A stretch of 64,000 bases of DNA from assembly GCA_963737745.1 (NCBI GenBank), contig CAVTTR010000001.1:62001-126000 (forward strand). The letters run 5' to 3'. Below the pieces are notes generated by a model. The model was not told the origin of the DNA, did no database searches, and worked only from the letters and a program-made list of their open reading frames with translations. Shown one piece after another: positions 48,638-58,196 of the stretch (position 1 is its first letter; each line of letters begins with the position of its first letter). Made by a program: the position numbers and the translations under genes. The stretch is from Bog-473 sp963737745 (GTDB lineage: Bacteria > Actinomycetota > Acidimicrobiia > Acidimicrobiales > RAAP-2).

Positions 48638-49369
48638 TTATCCCTTCGCGGCGATTGCTATGTAGCGGTCGAACCAATCGAGGGTTCGCTCCCATGCGGC
48701 AGCGGCTGCAGTCGGGTTGTAGACCGCAGGCCGGTCGTTGCAGTTGAATCCGTGGTCGGCATCGGGGAATTGGACGATCTCGGTAGGCACACCGGCCGAG
48801 GCCGTGGCCTTGCGCAGCTCGTCGACATCCCCGGATGGAATTCCCTGGTCGAGATCGCCGTACAACCCGAGCCATGGAGTCTGGAGTCGCGGAGCTTGCT
48901 CGATCAGAGAAGGCAGACCGAACCGCCCCTCGGCTACTCCGCCGCCGTAAAAGGTCACCGCCGCACCCAATGGTCGAAGCGTTGCGGCGTAGAACGTCAC
49001 ACTGCCGCCCATACAGAATCCGACGACGCCTGTCTGTGCCGTCGTGAACCCGGCTTCTTCGAGATGCCCGAAGGAGGCGAGGAGATCGGTCGTGATGCCT
49101 TCGGCATTGACCTCTTTCATCACGGGCATGACCGAACCGAGATCGTCGTAGGACAGTACCGGCGAGCCCTGGCGATGAAAGAACGCCGGCGCCACGGCGT
49201 GCCATCCCGCCTCGGCCAGACGCGTGCAAATGTCCTCAATGTGGGCGGTGACGCCGAAGGCTTCTTGCACCACCACGATCCCACCCTTGGCTTCCCCGTC
49301 CGGAGAAGCTTCGAAGGAGGGCATCGTCCCGTCGTCGGTCTTGATGTCGATGTGGGATCCGCTGGTCAT
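48638..49369 (-). CDS. Dienelactone hydrolase family protein
   Basis: A 243-residue alpha/beta hydrolase. The nucleophile is Cys119 in GFCMGGS, the acid is in GDLDQGIP and the His is in DADHGF; Glu in VVVQEAFG (residue 36) is typical of dienelactone hydrolase. It hydrolyses lactones or esters, in chloroaromatic degradation in characterised members. Preceded on the same strand by a 74-residue membrane protein gene with a four-base overlap. Confidence 0.9.
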   Translation of the reverse strand: MTSGSHIDIKTDDGTMPSFEASPDGEAKGGIVVVQEAFGVTAHIEDICTRLAEAGWHAVAPAFFHRQGSPVLSYDDLGSVMPVMKEVNAEGITTDLLASFGHLEEAGFTTAQTGVVGFCMGGSVTFYAATLRPLGAAVTFYGGGVAEGRFGLPSLIEQAPRLQTPWLGLYGDLDQGIPSGDVDELRKATASAGVPTEIVQFPDADHGFNCNDRPAVYNPTAAAAAWERTLDWFDRYIAIAAKG

Positions 49370-49590
49370 TGGGTTGCTCCTTTGGCGCTCAGCGATGGGA
49401 TGAGATCGTGGTCGTCCTCACTCGCCTCGGGGAACGGGAGATCGGCGTCGAATCCCTCGTCGACGGCGCGGACATCGGGGTACTCGTCTTTGCTGCCACG
49501 CGTCCATGACGCCACGGCGGCGAGGAGGCTCGCCACAATCGCGAAGTCGAGCGCGGTGTGAACCACGAGTGCTCCGGCGGTAGACGACAC
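49366..49590 (-). CDS. Small membrane-anchored protein
   Basis: A 74-residue product: one hydrophobic segment (about residues 8-28, VVHTALDFAIVASLLAAVAS) followed by an acidic soluble tail. No family recognised. The stop overlaps the start of the dienelactone hydrolase gene by four bases (ATGA), the best evidence that it is real. Confidence 0.5.
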   Translation of the reverse strand: MSSTAGALVVHTALDFAIVASLLAAVASWTRGSKDEYPDVRAVDEGFDADLPFPEASEDDHDLIPSLSAKGATQ

Positions 49591-49736
49591 GGGCCAGCCT
49601 GGTCAAAAGGAGGATTGGCGCGGTGGCCGTCTGCGTCGGCATTGAGGCGAAAGCTACCTCTGCGGGGATCATCAGGCAATCCCGGATAATCCCTGTTCCA
49701 GGGTCGATTCCTTGGCGTCCGGCACCCGTATACTCA

Positions 49737-49753
49737 ATACAGGTAGGGGGTAT
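49737..49753. promoter_or_regulatory. Candidate CsoR operator
   Basis: ATACAGGTAGGGGGTAT has ATAC/GTAT ends around a G-rich centre, as in CsoR/RcnR-type operators (for example GTATACCC...GGGTATAC). It lies 30 bases before the CsoR start, fitting autorepression released by metal. Confidence 0.55.
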
Positions 49754-49783
49754 CTTAGGCAGAGAAAGGATGTGGGCACACTC

Positions 49784-50071
49784 ATGGCAGATCCGGGCTA
49801 CGTCGAGCAGAAACAAGCAGTCCAAAAGAGATTGCGGCGCATCGAGGGTCAGGTGCGGGGGCTCCAGCGCATGGTGGACGAAGATCGCTACTGCATCGAC
49901 GTGCTCGAACAGGTCTCGGCGGCCACGCGTGCCCTCCAGGCCGTGGCCTTGCAATTGCTCAACGACCACCTGGCCCATTGTGTGACCGATGCGGTGAAGA
50001 GCGGCGGCGAGGAGGCGAAGGCCAAGCTCGACGAGGCATCCGCCGCCATCGCACGATTGGTCCACTCGTGA
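49784..50071 (+). CDS. csoR: CsoR-family metal-sensing repressor
   Basis: A 95-residue all-helical repressor with the Cu(I) ligand set Cys37, His62, Cys66 at the canonical spacing (xCHC type). RLRRIEGQVRGLQRMV is the family opening. ATG 49784 removes a non-conserved upstream extension. It precedes the YHS-tailed permease gene by 13 bases, so it likely controls export of copper or another metal/metalloid. Confidence 0.92.
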   Translation: MADPGYVEQKQAVQKRLRRIEGQVRGLQRMVDEDRYCIDVLEQVSAATRALQAVALQLLNDHLAHCVTDAVKSGGEEAKAKLDEASAAIARLVHS

Positions 50072-50084
50072 TCGTACCCGGGTG

Positions 50085-51490
50085 ATGGGCGTCGTACTTC
50101 TGGCCGGCGTGGGCTGGCTCGATCAGATCGGCCGCAGTCTTCGAGAGGGTTTCTTCATGTTCTGGGAGACGCTCTGGCCTCTCATTCTTGGGTTCGCCGC
50201 CTCGGGGGCGGTGCAGGCGTTCGTGAGCCACGAGGCGCTGCAGCGAAAGTTGGGGGATCACAAGCCACGAGCGGTGGTCCGAGCCAGCGGGTACGGGATG
50301 ATCTCGTCGTCGTGCTCGTATGCCGCGACCGCCATGGCCAAATCACTCTTCGTCAAGGGGGCGGACTTCGTGGCGTCCCTCGTTTTCATGGTGGCGTCGA
50401 CCAATCTGGTCATTGAACTCGGGATCGTGCTCATCGTCCTTATGGGATGGCAGTTCGCGGCGAGCGAATTCGTCGGTGGTGTGATCATGGTCATCTTCTT
50501 GGCAGCGTCGGGCGGTCTCTGGTTCAGGGGCAAGTCGATCACCAAGGCACGTACGCGGCTGGCCGACCAGGCGGATCCCGCTCTCGAGGTCACGGTCACG
50601 TCGGACGACCCAGCCCTCCTCGCCGGGGTTGGCGCTCAAAGGCGGGATGGGCCGACGCGGCGACGTACACCATGTCCGATCTCACCATGCTTCGCCGTGA
50701 ACTTGTCATCGGCTACGTCGTCGCAGGATTTTTAACGGTGTTGGTGCCCACGACGCTGTGGAACGACGTCTTGCTCCACGGCCACGGCTTCTGGACGAGC
50801 GTCGAAAACCTGGTCGTCGGACCGTTGATCGCCATCGTCAGCTTCGTGTGCTCAATCGGCAATGTGCCATTGGCGGCGGCCCTGTGGAAGGGAGGGATCT
50901 CTTTCGGCGGAGTCGTCTCGTTCATTTTCGCCGACCTCATCACCTTCCCCTTGCTGCTCATCTACCGCCGGTACTACGGGACAGCTCTGATGGTGCGCAT
51001 GCTGGGGCTGTTGTGGATCGTCATTGCCCTTGCGGCGCTGGTGACCGAGGGTATTTTCCGCGGGGCCGGGCTCGTGCCTCGCCATCGTCCGACACAGATC
51101 GCGCCCGAACACTTCGCCTGGAATTACACGACGTATCTCGATCTGTTGTTCCTCGTCGTGTTCGGTGTGCTCTATGCGGCCTACCGCAACCGGGATCGCC
51201 TCGGCGGCGGACAAGGTTCGGCCATCGATCCGGTCTGCGGCATGCAGGTCCGGGTGGCCGACGCTCCGGCGTCAGTCGTCTACGGGGATGACCGCCTCTT
51301 CTTCTGCTCGGACCGGTGCAGGGCGCGTTTCGAGGGATCAGGTCGACTTGTCGGCACCCTCTTCGATTCGCTCTTCGGATTCCTCGAGGATCACTTCGGC
51401 CTGATGCTCGGGATCTTCGCTCGACTCCTCCTCGGGCGGACGCCCGCTCGCACGCGAAACGACCGCCTCGTGCGTTGGCTCGCCATCTGA
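50085..51490 (+). CDS. ArsP/UPF0718-like permease with C-terminal YHS domain (frameshifted)
   Basis: About 468 residues. Two four-helix membrane blocks (about residues 15-150 and 200-350) carry the permease family's SSCSYAA motif and SIGNVPLAAALW repeat. A soluble C-terminus then has the YHS metal-binding domain (IDPVCGMQV...FFCSDRCRARF). The frame changes near 50,630, and here one base appears to be missing rather than added. In the same transcription unit as csoR, so metal efflux is likely; the family also transports organoarsenicals. GTG 50082 is an alternative start. Confidence 0.78.
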
Positions 51491-51537
51491 ATCGTCGTCG
51501 TAAGTCATGGCACAAGCATGCCCGTTCGCGGAGTCGC

Positions 51538-52626
51538 CTAATCCAAAACGACGACGGAACGAAGGACCTCGCCCCGCTGCATCCGGGTGAATGCCTTCTC
51601 CACATCCTCGAGAGCGATCGTCTCGCTGACGAAGAGGTCCAGATTGAGGCGCCCGGCCAGATACAGGTCGACCAATTTCGGGAAGTCCCGATCGGGGAGG
51701 CAGTCACCGTACCAACTGGGCTTGAGCGCGCCGCCTCGGCCGAAGAAGTCGATCATCGGGAGGTCGATGCGCATGTCGGGGGTCGGTACTCCGACCTGCA
51801 CCAGCGTCCCGGCCAAGTCCCGGGCGTAGAAGGCCTGTTCCATGACCTTGGGGTGGCCAACCGCCTCGATACAGACGTCTGCCCCGTTCCCGTCCGTCAC
51901 CTCTTGCACCGCCGCGACAGGATCGGTGGTGCTCGCGTCGACGACGTGGGTCGCGCCGAACTGCTTCGCCAGCTCGAGCTTCCCCGTATCGAGGTCGATG
52001 GCGATGATCGTGGTGGCGCCGGCCAACTTGGCACCCGCAATGGCGGCGCATCCAACCCCGCCGCATCCGAAGACCGCCACCGAGTCGCCCAGTCCGACGT
52101 TGCCGGTGAACATGGCCGAACCAAGCCCTGCCATCACGCCGCACCCGAGGAGACCGACGGCCTCGGGTCGGGCGGAGGGGTCGACCTTGGTGCATTGTCC
52201 CGCGGCCACCAACGTCTTTTCGGCGAAAGCGCCGATACCCAGCGCCGGCGAGAGCGGTGTCCCGTCGATCAATGTCATCTTCTGTGTGGCGTTGTGCGTG
52301 GCGAAGCAATACGACGGCCGACCGCGTCGACAGGCCCGGCATTGGCCGCATACCGCACGCCAGTTCAAGACGACGAAGTCACCCGGCGCAACCGAGGTCA
52401 CGTCGGGCCCCACCGCTTCGACGACACCGGCCGCCTCGTGCCCGAGCAGGAAGGGGAAGTCGTCGTTGATGCCGCCCTCGCGGTAATGCAGGTCGGTATG
52501 GCACACGCCACACGCCCGCACCGCCACCACAGCCTCGCCGGGCCCAGGATCGGGGACGACGATCTGCTCGAGCGTGACCGGCTCACCCTTCGCCCGCGCC
52601 ACGATGCCGCGCACCGTGGAGGCCAT
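51538..52626 (-). CDS. mscR: S-(hydroxymethyl)mycothiol dehydrogenase
   Basis: A 362-residue zinc-dependent medium-chain dehydrogenase. The catalytic zinc ligands are in ACGVCHTD and GHEAAG, the structural zinc cysteines in CGQCRACRRGRPSYC, and the NAD motif is GCGGVGCAAIAGA. The run FVVLNWRAVCGQCRAC and NATQKMTL match mycobacterial/rhodococcal MscR closely. It oxidises the adduct of formaldehyde with mycothiol, so the organism should make mycothiol. Five bases after the thiolase-like gene on the same strand. Confidence 0.9.
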   Translation of the reverse strand: MASTVRGIVARAKGEPVTLEQIVVPDPGPGEAVVAVRACGVCHTDLHYREGGINDDFPFLLGHEAAGVVEAVGPDVTSVAPGDFVVLNWRAVCGQCRACRRGRPSYCFATHNATQKMTLIDGTPLSPALGIGAFAEKTLVAAGQCTKVDPSARPEAVGLLGCGVMAGLGSAMFTGNVGLGDSVAVFGCGGVGCAAIAGAKLAGATTIIAIDLDTGKLELAKQFGATHVVDASTTDPVAAVQEVTDGNGADVCIEAVGHPKVMEQAFYARDLAGTLVQVGVPTPDMRIDLPMIDFFGRGGALKPSWYGDCLPDRDFPKLVDLYLAGRLNLDLFVSETIALEDVEKAFTRMQRGEVLRSVVVLD

Positions 52627-52631
52627 GAGGA

Positions 52632-53831
52632 CTAGGCCGCCTTCTCCAAGATGTGAATCCCACAGGCGGAACCCAATCCGATGACGTGGGTCATGCCAAC
52701 CTTGGCACCGGCGATCTGGCGATCGCCAGCCTCGCCCCGCAGGTGCGTGGACACTTCCCACACGTTGGCGATCCCGGTGGCGGAGACAGGGTGGCCCTTG
52801 GACTCGAGGCCACCCGAGACGTTGACCGGCGTACTCCCGTCCCGCCAGGTCGCCCCCGAGTTGAAGAAGTCGACGGCGCCACCCTCCTCACAGAGCATGA
52901 GGTTGTCGTAGTGCACCAGCTCGGCCGTGGCGAAGCAGTCATGCAGCTCGATGAGATCGAGGTCGGATGGCCCAACGCCCGCTTGCTCGTAGGCTTGCCT
53001 CACCGCAATGCGTGTCACGTTGTTGATGTCCGGCAGGATCTGGCACGACTCTTCCCACGGGTCAGTGGTGAGGATCGAGGCCGAAACCTTGACTGCCCGC
53101 CGCTGCTGCTCCAACGACAATGTCTTGAGCTTCGCGCCGCTCACGACAACGGCTGCCGCTGCTCCGTCACAGTTGGCCGAGCACATCGGACGCGTGTTGG
53201 GATAGGCGATCATCACGTCGCCCATGATCTCTTCCAGGCTCATGCGCTTGCTGTACGCCGCCAACGGGTTGAGAGTGGAGTGGGCGTGGTTCTTCTCGCT
53301 GATCTTGGCGAAGAGCTCGAAGCTCGTGCCACCGTACTTGTGGCCGTACTCCATGCCGATCTGTGCGAATACGCCGGGCATGATCTCGGTGCCGATGCGC
53401 CCGTCCAGTGCCGCCACCGCGCCCTGGCGCCCTGACGGCGTCCATGTCCCACCGTCCTCCTTGCGAGAGCCCCCGGCCAGCAGTCCGGCCCCCGAGAGCT
53501 TCTCGACTCCGAAGGCCAGGCCCATGTCGGTCTCGCCCGCCTTGATAGCCATCATGGCCACTCGCAACGCGGTAGCGCCGGTGGCGCAGGCGTTGGCCAC
53601 GTTGTAGACGGGGATGCCGGTCTGGCCCAGTTGCTTCTGCAACCCTTGCCCTCCGCCACTACCACCCATGAGGTTGCCTGCTCCGATAACCCCGATGTCC
53701 TTCATGGTGACCCCGCCGTCGGCCAGTGCCCCCAGGACAGCCTCGGATGCGAGGTCGGTCACGTCCTTGTCTGGGTGCTTGCCGAACTTGGTCATGTGAA
53801 TGCCCAGAATCCAGACGTCGTCGCTTGCCAT
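52632..53831 (-). CDS. SCPx-type thiolase-like protein
   Basis: A 399-residue thiolase-fold protein of the lipid-transfer/SCPx branch. The reactive Cys is in NACATGA (about residue 83), the His is in LIELHDCFA, and the GGLESKGHPVSATG loop is present. Such proteins act as thiolases or, paired with a DUF35 partner, as retro-aldolases (Ltp2-type) on acyl-CoAs. The DUF35 gene lies immediately upstream, supporting a two-protein enzyme. The reaction here is not determined. Confidence 0.87.
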   Translation of the reverse strand: MASDDVWILGIHMTKFGKHPDKDVTDLASEAVLGALADGGVTMKDIGVIGAGNLMGGSGGGQGLQKQLGQTGIPVYNVANACATGATALRVAMMAIKAGETDMGLAFGVEKLSGAGLLAGGSRKEDGGTWTPSGRQGAVAALDGRIGTEIMPGVFAQIGMEYGHKYGGTSFELFAKISEKNHAHSTLNPLAAYSKRMSLEEIMGDVMIAYPNTRPMCSANCDGAAAAVVVSGAKLKTLSLEQQRRAVKVSASILTTDPWEESCQILPDINNVTRIAVRQAYEQAGVGPSDLDLIELHDCFATAELVHYDNLMLCEEGGAVDFFNSGATWRDGSTPVNVSGGLESKGHPVSATGIANVWEVSTHLRGEAGDRQIAGAKVGMTHVIGLGSACGIHILEKAA

Positions 53832-53836
53832 GATGC

Positions 53837-54235
53837 TCAGCCTCCCAAGGGTTCGAAACCGAACCCGATCGCTTCGGTGCCATTTTCGTCAGCACCTATT
53901 TCAAACGTCGCCAGCTGGACCTTCATTCCAAGGGTGACATGTTCGGGATCGGGCTCCACATTGATGATGTTGGCCCTCACGCTCGTACCCTCGCAATCCA
54001 CCACCGCTGCCACATAGGGCACCGCCACTCCCGGGGCCGCAAAGGCCACGATGGTGAACGTGCGCACCTCGCCGGTGGTGGCGATCTCAGCCTGCTTGAA
54101 CTCCGTCTTGCCACAGTTGGCGCAGGCGTTGCGGCGACCGAAGAAGCGCGCGCCGCAGGAGGTGCACTCGTTCGCCACGAGGTGCGGGGAATCCCCCAGC
54201 ACCAGATAATCCACTAGGGGAACTTGCGCAGCCAT
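53837..54235 (-). CDS. DUF35/OB-fold zinc-ribbon protein
   Basis: A 132-residue acyl-CoA-associated protein. The N-terminal zinc ribbon has two CxxC pairs (CTSCGARFFGRRNACANC), and the OB-fold follows with FAAPGVAVPYVAAVVDCEG. GAGGAG lies just before ATG 54235. It forms the partner of the thiolase-like protein encoded five bases downstream. Confidence 0.88.
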   Translation of the reverse strand: MAAQVPLVDYLVLGDSPHLVANECTSCGARFFGRRNACANCGKTEFKQAEIATTGEVRTFTIVAFAAPGVAVPYVAAVVDCEGTSVRANIINVEPDPEHVTLGMKVQLATFEIGADENGTEAIGFGFEPLGG

Positions 54236-54372
54236 CTTTCTCCTCACGTCAAGCGTCGGGCCAGGAGTTACGCCGCCACCGTAGTGTCGGAGCAGAGCGG
54301 ACGCTAGTCCAAGTGGGTGCGAGTTCAGTCGGCCCAGCCTATTCCGGCCCTTGGCCCGCTAGGTTGACGCAC

Positions 54373-55344
54373 ATGAAATTCACCCATCTCGGTCGTACCG
54401 GACTCACCGTCAGCCGCCTCTGCCTGGGGACCATGAACTTCGGTCCCGAAACCGATGAACCAACCTCCTACGAGATCATGGACAAGGCGCTCGAGGTGGG
54501 CATCAACTTCTTCGACTCGGCCAATGTCTATGGGCGATCCAAGGGCCGTGGCGCCACCGAGGAGATCGTCGGTCGCTGGTTCGCCCAAGGGGGCGAGCGC
54601 CGGGAACGGACGGTGCTGGCCACCAAGCTGTACGGCTCCATGGGGGACTGGCCCAACGAGGGGCAACTCTCCGCCCTCAATATTCGCCGGGCGTGTGATG
54701 CCTCGCTCAAGCGCTTGCAGACGGATTACATCGACCTTTACCAGATGCACCACGTCGATCGCGGCACCAGTTGGGACGAGATCTGGGAGGCAATGGAGGT
54801 CTTGCGTACGCAGGGCAAGATCCTCTACGTCGGCTCGTCGAACTTTGCCGGCTGGCACATCGCCAAGGCCCAGGCCGCGGCGGCGGAGCGGCACTTCATG
54901 GGATTGGTCAGCGAGCAGTCGATCTACAACCTCTTGGTGCGCGACATCGAGCTGGAAGTTCTCCCGGCGGCGGAGGACTTCGGTGTCGGGGTGATCCCGT
55001 GGTCACCTTTACAGGGTGGCCTGCTCGGAGGCGTGGTGCGCAAGGAACGGGATGGAAGCCGTCGCTACCAGGGTCGTGCGAAGGACTCCATCGAGACGCA
55101 TCGAGCCGAGCTCGAGCAGTACGAGGACCTGTGCGAAGAGCTCGGTCATGAGCCTTCGGCCGTGGCGTTGGCGTGGTTGCTGACCCGCCCGGCGGTCACG
55201 GCGCCGATCATCGGCCCGCGCACGTTGGAGCAGCTCGAGGGCGCCCTCGATGCGGTGGACGTCACCCTGGACGACAAGACGCTGGAAAAACTCGACGAGA
55301 TCTTCCCCGGCCACAAGACCGCACCGGAGGATTACGCCTGGTAA
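54373..55344 (+). CDS. Aldo/keto reductase
   Basis: A 323-residue NADPH-dependent reductase of the (beta/alpha)8 fold. The catalytic tetrad residues are Asp (FFDSANVYG), Tyr in VYG, Lys (LATKLYG) and His (YQMHHVD). The C-terminal IIGPRTLEQLEG binds the cofactor phosphate. It resembles YghZ/voltage-channel-beta-like AKRs. Substrate unknown. Confidence 0.92.
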   Translation: MKFTHLGRTGLTVSRLCLGTMNFGPETDEPTSYEIMDKALEVGINFFDSANVYGRSKGRGATEEIVGRWFAQGGERRERTVLATKLYGSMGDWPNEGQLSALNIRRACDASLKRLQTDYIDLYQMHHVDRGTSWDEIWEAMEVLRTQGKILYVGSSNFAGWHIAKAQAAAAERHFMGLVSEQSIYNLLVRDIELEVLPAAEDFGVGVIPWSPLQGGLLGGVVRKERDGSRRYQGRAKDSIETHRAELEQYEDLCEELGHEPSAVALAWLLTRPAVTAPIIGPRTLEQLEGALDAVDVTLDDKTLEKLDEIFPGHKTAPEDYAW

Positions 55345-55352
55345 TTCGCTGG

Positions 55353-57554
55353 TCAGACCAGTTCGGGGTCTTTCGTCGGCAGTGCGGCGAGGTCGTCCGC
55401 CTCGACCGAGAGCCGGGGCAGCATGCGGTCCAGGCTCTTCGGGAACCACCAGTTGGCCTTGCCCAGCAGCATCATCAGTGATGGGACGACGGCCATGCGG
55501 ATCAAGACCGCGTCGACGAGGACACCTCCGGCCAAGCCGATTCCGAACTCCTTGATGACGACCTGACCACCGAGGACGAACGAGGCGAAGACCAGGATCA
55601 TGATCAGCGCGGCCGCGGTGATCGTCTTGCCGGTGGCGGCCAGTCCGTTGCGCACGGCCGTGCGGTTGTCGCCCGACTTGAGGAACTCCTCGTGCATGCG
55701 GCTGACCAGGAAGACCTGGTAGTCCATCGACAGCCCGAAGAGGATGGCGAACAGCAATACCGGGATGAAGGACTCAACCGGCCCGGTGCGGTCGATGCCG
55801 AAGATCCTGTCGATGTATCCCCATTGGTACACCGCCACGAGGATGCCGAACGCCGCCCCGATGGAGAGCAGGTTCATCACGGCCGCCGTGAGCGGGATCA
55901 CGAAACTTCGGAACACGATCGCCAGCAGAATGAAGGACAGGATCACCACCACGGCGATAAAGAGGGGGAGTTTGGACGACAAGACGTGGGCGAAGTCCAC
56001 GAAGATGGCGGTGTTGCCTCCCACCAGGATCTTCACTCCGCTATGGCCTACCACCCGAGGAATCGTGTCGGTGCGGAGGTGAATGATGAGATCGGTGGTC
56101 GCTGCGTCCTGGGGCGCCGTCTTCGGGAAGACGTTGAGGAGAGCCACCTCCGAGTTGGCTCCCTTCTTGCTCGGGATGTAGACCGGCGCGGCGACGCTGG
56201 CGACGTCGGGTTGCTTGCGCACCTCGGCGGCCACCCGGTCGATCACGCTCTTTTGGGCCGGGGTCGACACCACGGAGACCAACTGGAGCGGTCCGTTGAA
56301 GCCCGGCCCGAAGCCCTTGGCCAACAGGTTGTAGGCCGTGCGCGTCGTCGTCCCGGTCGGATCGCTGCCCTGGTCCGTTGAGCCCAAACGCAGGGAGAAG
56401 AACGGGAGGGCGATCACGATGATGACGAGCAGCGCCGCCGCGGCCGAAAAAGCCGGCCGGCGCTGGATCCGATCGGCCCAGCGGGGCCAGAACCCGGTGC
56501 TCCCGGCCCCGATGATGCGAGGGCCGTCTTCCGCCAGACCTCGCTTCTGCTTGCGACTCATGACCTTGGGGCCGATGAAGCCCAACATCCCCGGCAGCAG
56601 GGTCAGGGCCGAGATCATGGTGAAGAGCACCCCGATCGCAGCCGACACCGCCATGCCGTAGAGGAAGCTGACGCCCAGGGCGAACATGCCGAGCAGGGCG
56701 ATACAGACGATGATGCCGGCGAACAGCACGGCCCGACCCGACGTGTTGACCGCGTTGATGATGGATTTCTCGATTGGCTGGCCGGCCACCAGGCCTTGGC
56801 GATGACGGGTGACGATGAACAGCGCGTAGTCGACGCCGACCCCCAATCCGATGAGGAGCACGAGGATCGGGGCGATGGACGGGATCTTGAGCACGTGGGT
56901 GAGCAGGCCGATGACGCCGATGGCGGTGCCCAAGGCGAACAGAGCGGAGACGATCGGGAGGATGGCGGCGAAGAACGACCCGAAGACGAGGATCAAGACG
57001 ACGAAGGCGAGGAGCACTCCCACCCCAGTCCCGCTAAAGGACTGTTTGTTCACCAATTCGGCCAATTGGCCCGAGACCGCCACCTGAAGATGAGGCCCGT
57101 CGGCCGATCTGGCCGTGGCGACGAACTGCTTTCCCTCGGACTCGGTCAGCAGGTTCTGCTGCCGGTTGAGCGTGACTGAAATGAACGCCACGGTCTTGTC
57201 GGCGCTGACCTGGGTTGCCCCTTGGGGGGTATAGGGACTCGCCACCCGGCCGACGTGGGGGAGTTTCGCGACCTTGGCGATCATCTTGTCGATGTTCGCC
57301 TTCACGGCGGGGTCGGTCACCTTGGCGCTACCCGACGTGGCGAACACGATCTCTTCGGTGTCGCCCGAATCCTTCGGCGCAGCCGCCTGCAGCAGCTTGA
57401 TGGCGTCGAACGAGTCGGTCTTGGGGAAGTTGAACGAGTTCGAGTACGAAGTCCCGACCGCATTCGAAAGTCCCAGCGAGATCACCAGGACTATGGCCCA
57501 AAGAAGGAGCACAAGACGGCGATGGTTGACACACCACCCGGCCAGGGTGCGCAT
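55353..57554 (-). CDS. MMPL-family RND transporter
   Basis: A 733-residue transporter with two repeats of one helix, a large extracytoplasmic domain, and five helices. The repeats carry GLGVGVDYALFIVTRHRQ and LFGLSMDYQVFLVSRMHEE, the paired acidic/Tyr proton-relay segments of MmpL/HpnN proteins. It exports lipids, hopanoids or drugs using the proton gradient. ATG 57554 follows AGGAGAG. Confidence 0.92.
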   Translation of the reverse strand: MRTLAGWCVNHRRLVLLLWAIVLVISLGLSNAVGTSYSNSFNFPKTDSFDAIKLLQAAAPKDSGDTEEIVFATSGSAKVTDPAVKANIDKMIAKVAKLPHVGRVASPYTPQGATQVSADKTVAFISVTLNRQQNLLTESEGKQFVATARSADGPHLQVAVSGQLAELVNKQSFSGTGVGVLLAFVVLILVFGSFFAAILPIVSALFALGTAIGVIGLLTHVLKIPSIAPILVLLIGLGVGVDYALFIVTRHRQGLVAGQPIEKSIINAVNTSGRAVLFAGIIVCIALLGMFALGVSFLYGMAVSAAIGVLFTMISALTLLPGMLGFIGPKVMSRKQKRGLAEDGPRIIGAGSTGFWPRWADRIQRRPAFSAAAALLVIIVIALPFFSLRLGSTDQGSDPTGTTTRTAYNLLAKGFGPGFNGPLQLVSVVSTPAQKSVIDRVAAEVRKQPDVASVAAPVYIPSKKGANSEVALLNVFPKTAPQDAATTDLIIHLRTDTIPRVVGHSGVKILVGGNTAIFVDFAHVLSSKLPLFIAVVVILSFILLAIVFRSFVIPLTAAVMNLLSIGAAFGILVAVYQWGYIDRIFGIDRTGPVESFIPVLLFAILFGLSMDYQVFLVSRMHEEFLKSGDNRTAVRNGLAATGKTITAAALIMILVFASFVLGGQVVIKEFGIGLAGGVLVDAVLIRMAVVPSLMMLLGKANWWFPKSLDRMLPRLSVEADDLAALPTKDPELV

Positions 57555-57712
57555 GGATGAGACTCTCCTACGGTATCTGTGAGGCAGGGACGGGCGGCTG
57601 TGGTTCCAGCGCTGGACGCAAACGCTAGCTGTCCCGGCAGGTCTCGAAATCAAAGCACCAGGTCAGGGCGTCGTCACCATAGTAGTGACTGCCGGGCGGC
57701 CCTCCATGCCAG

Positions 57713-58126
57713 TCATCGATGGTGATGCCTGATCCGGTGCCAGACGAAGAAGGCGATCACGGCCACCAGCAGCCAGGGGATCTGCAGCGGATGCCACAGC
57801 GACACGGTCGAACCGGCGGCGAGAGCGAGAAGTGCGAGCATCAAGAGGAAGGGAACCAAGCGCCGACGGCGTGACGGAGGTGGCGGGGTCTCATGGGCAA
57901 GCGGCGGCAGGTCGTCGAAGAGCCCGGCCAGATCGCCTTGTGTCTTGGCGGACATGGCAGCGTCCAGACGCTCCTTGAACTCGGTCTGGTCGAGTCGACC
58001 ATCGGAGAAGTGCCGGGACAGCTTGTCGGCCACTTCGTTGCGTTCGGCGTCCGAAACGCGCAGGTTGGCATTGGAAGCCGAGGAGAAAGAGCCCGTCCAA
58101 CGGGCACTATCGGGGCGAAGGCGCAT
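57713..58126 (-). CDS. DUF1707 (SHOCT-like) membrane protein
   Basis: A 137-residue protein. The DUF1707 domain is near residues 20-75 (LRVSDAERNEVADKLSRHF ... GRLDQTEFKERL), then a Pro/Arg linker and two membrane helices and a His-rich end. GAGAGGA precedes ATG 58126. Actinobacterial DUF1707 proteins are linked to cell-envelope stress; no specific role is known. Downstream of the small PspC gene. Confidence 0.83.
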   Translation of the reverse strand: MRLRPDSARWTGSFSSASNANLRVSDAERNEVADKLSRHFSDGRLDQTEFKERLDAAMSAKTQGDLAGLFDDLPPLAHETPPPPSRRRRLVPFLLMLALLALAAGSTVSLWHPLQIPWLLVAVIAFFVWHRIRHHHR

Positions 58127-58196
58127 GGTGTGTCCTCTCGGGTGCAAGCGGGTGTGCAGGTACTCGATGTCGATGTCGATGGATCGACGCAATCGG

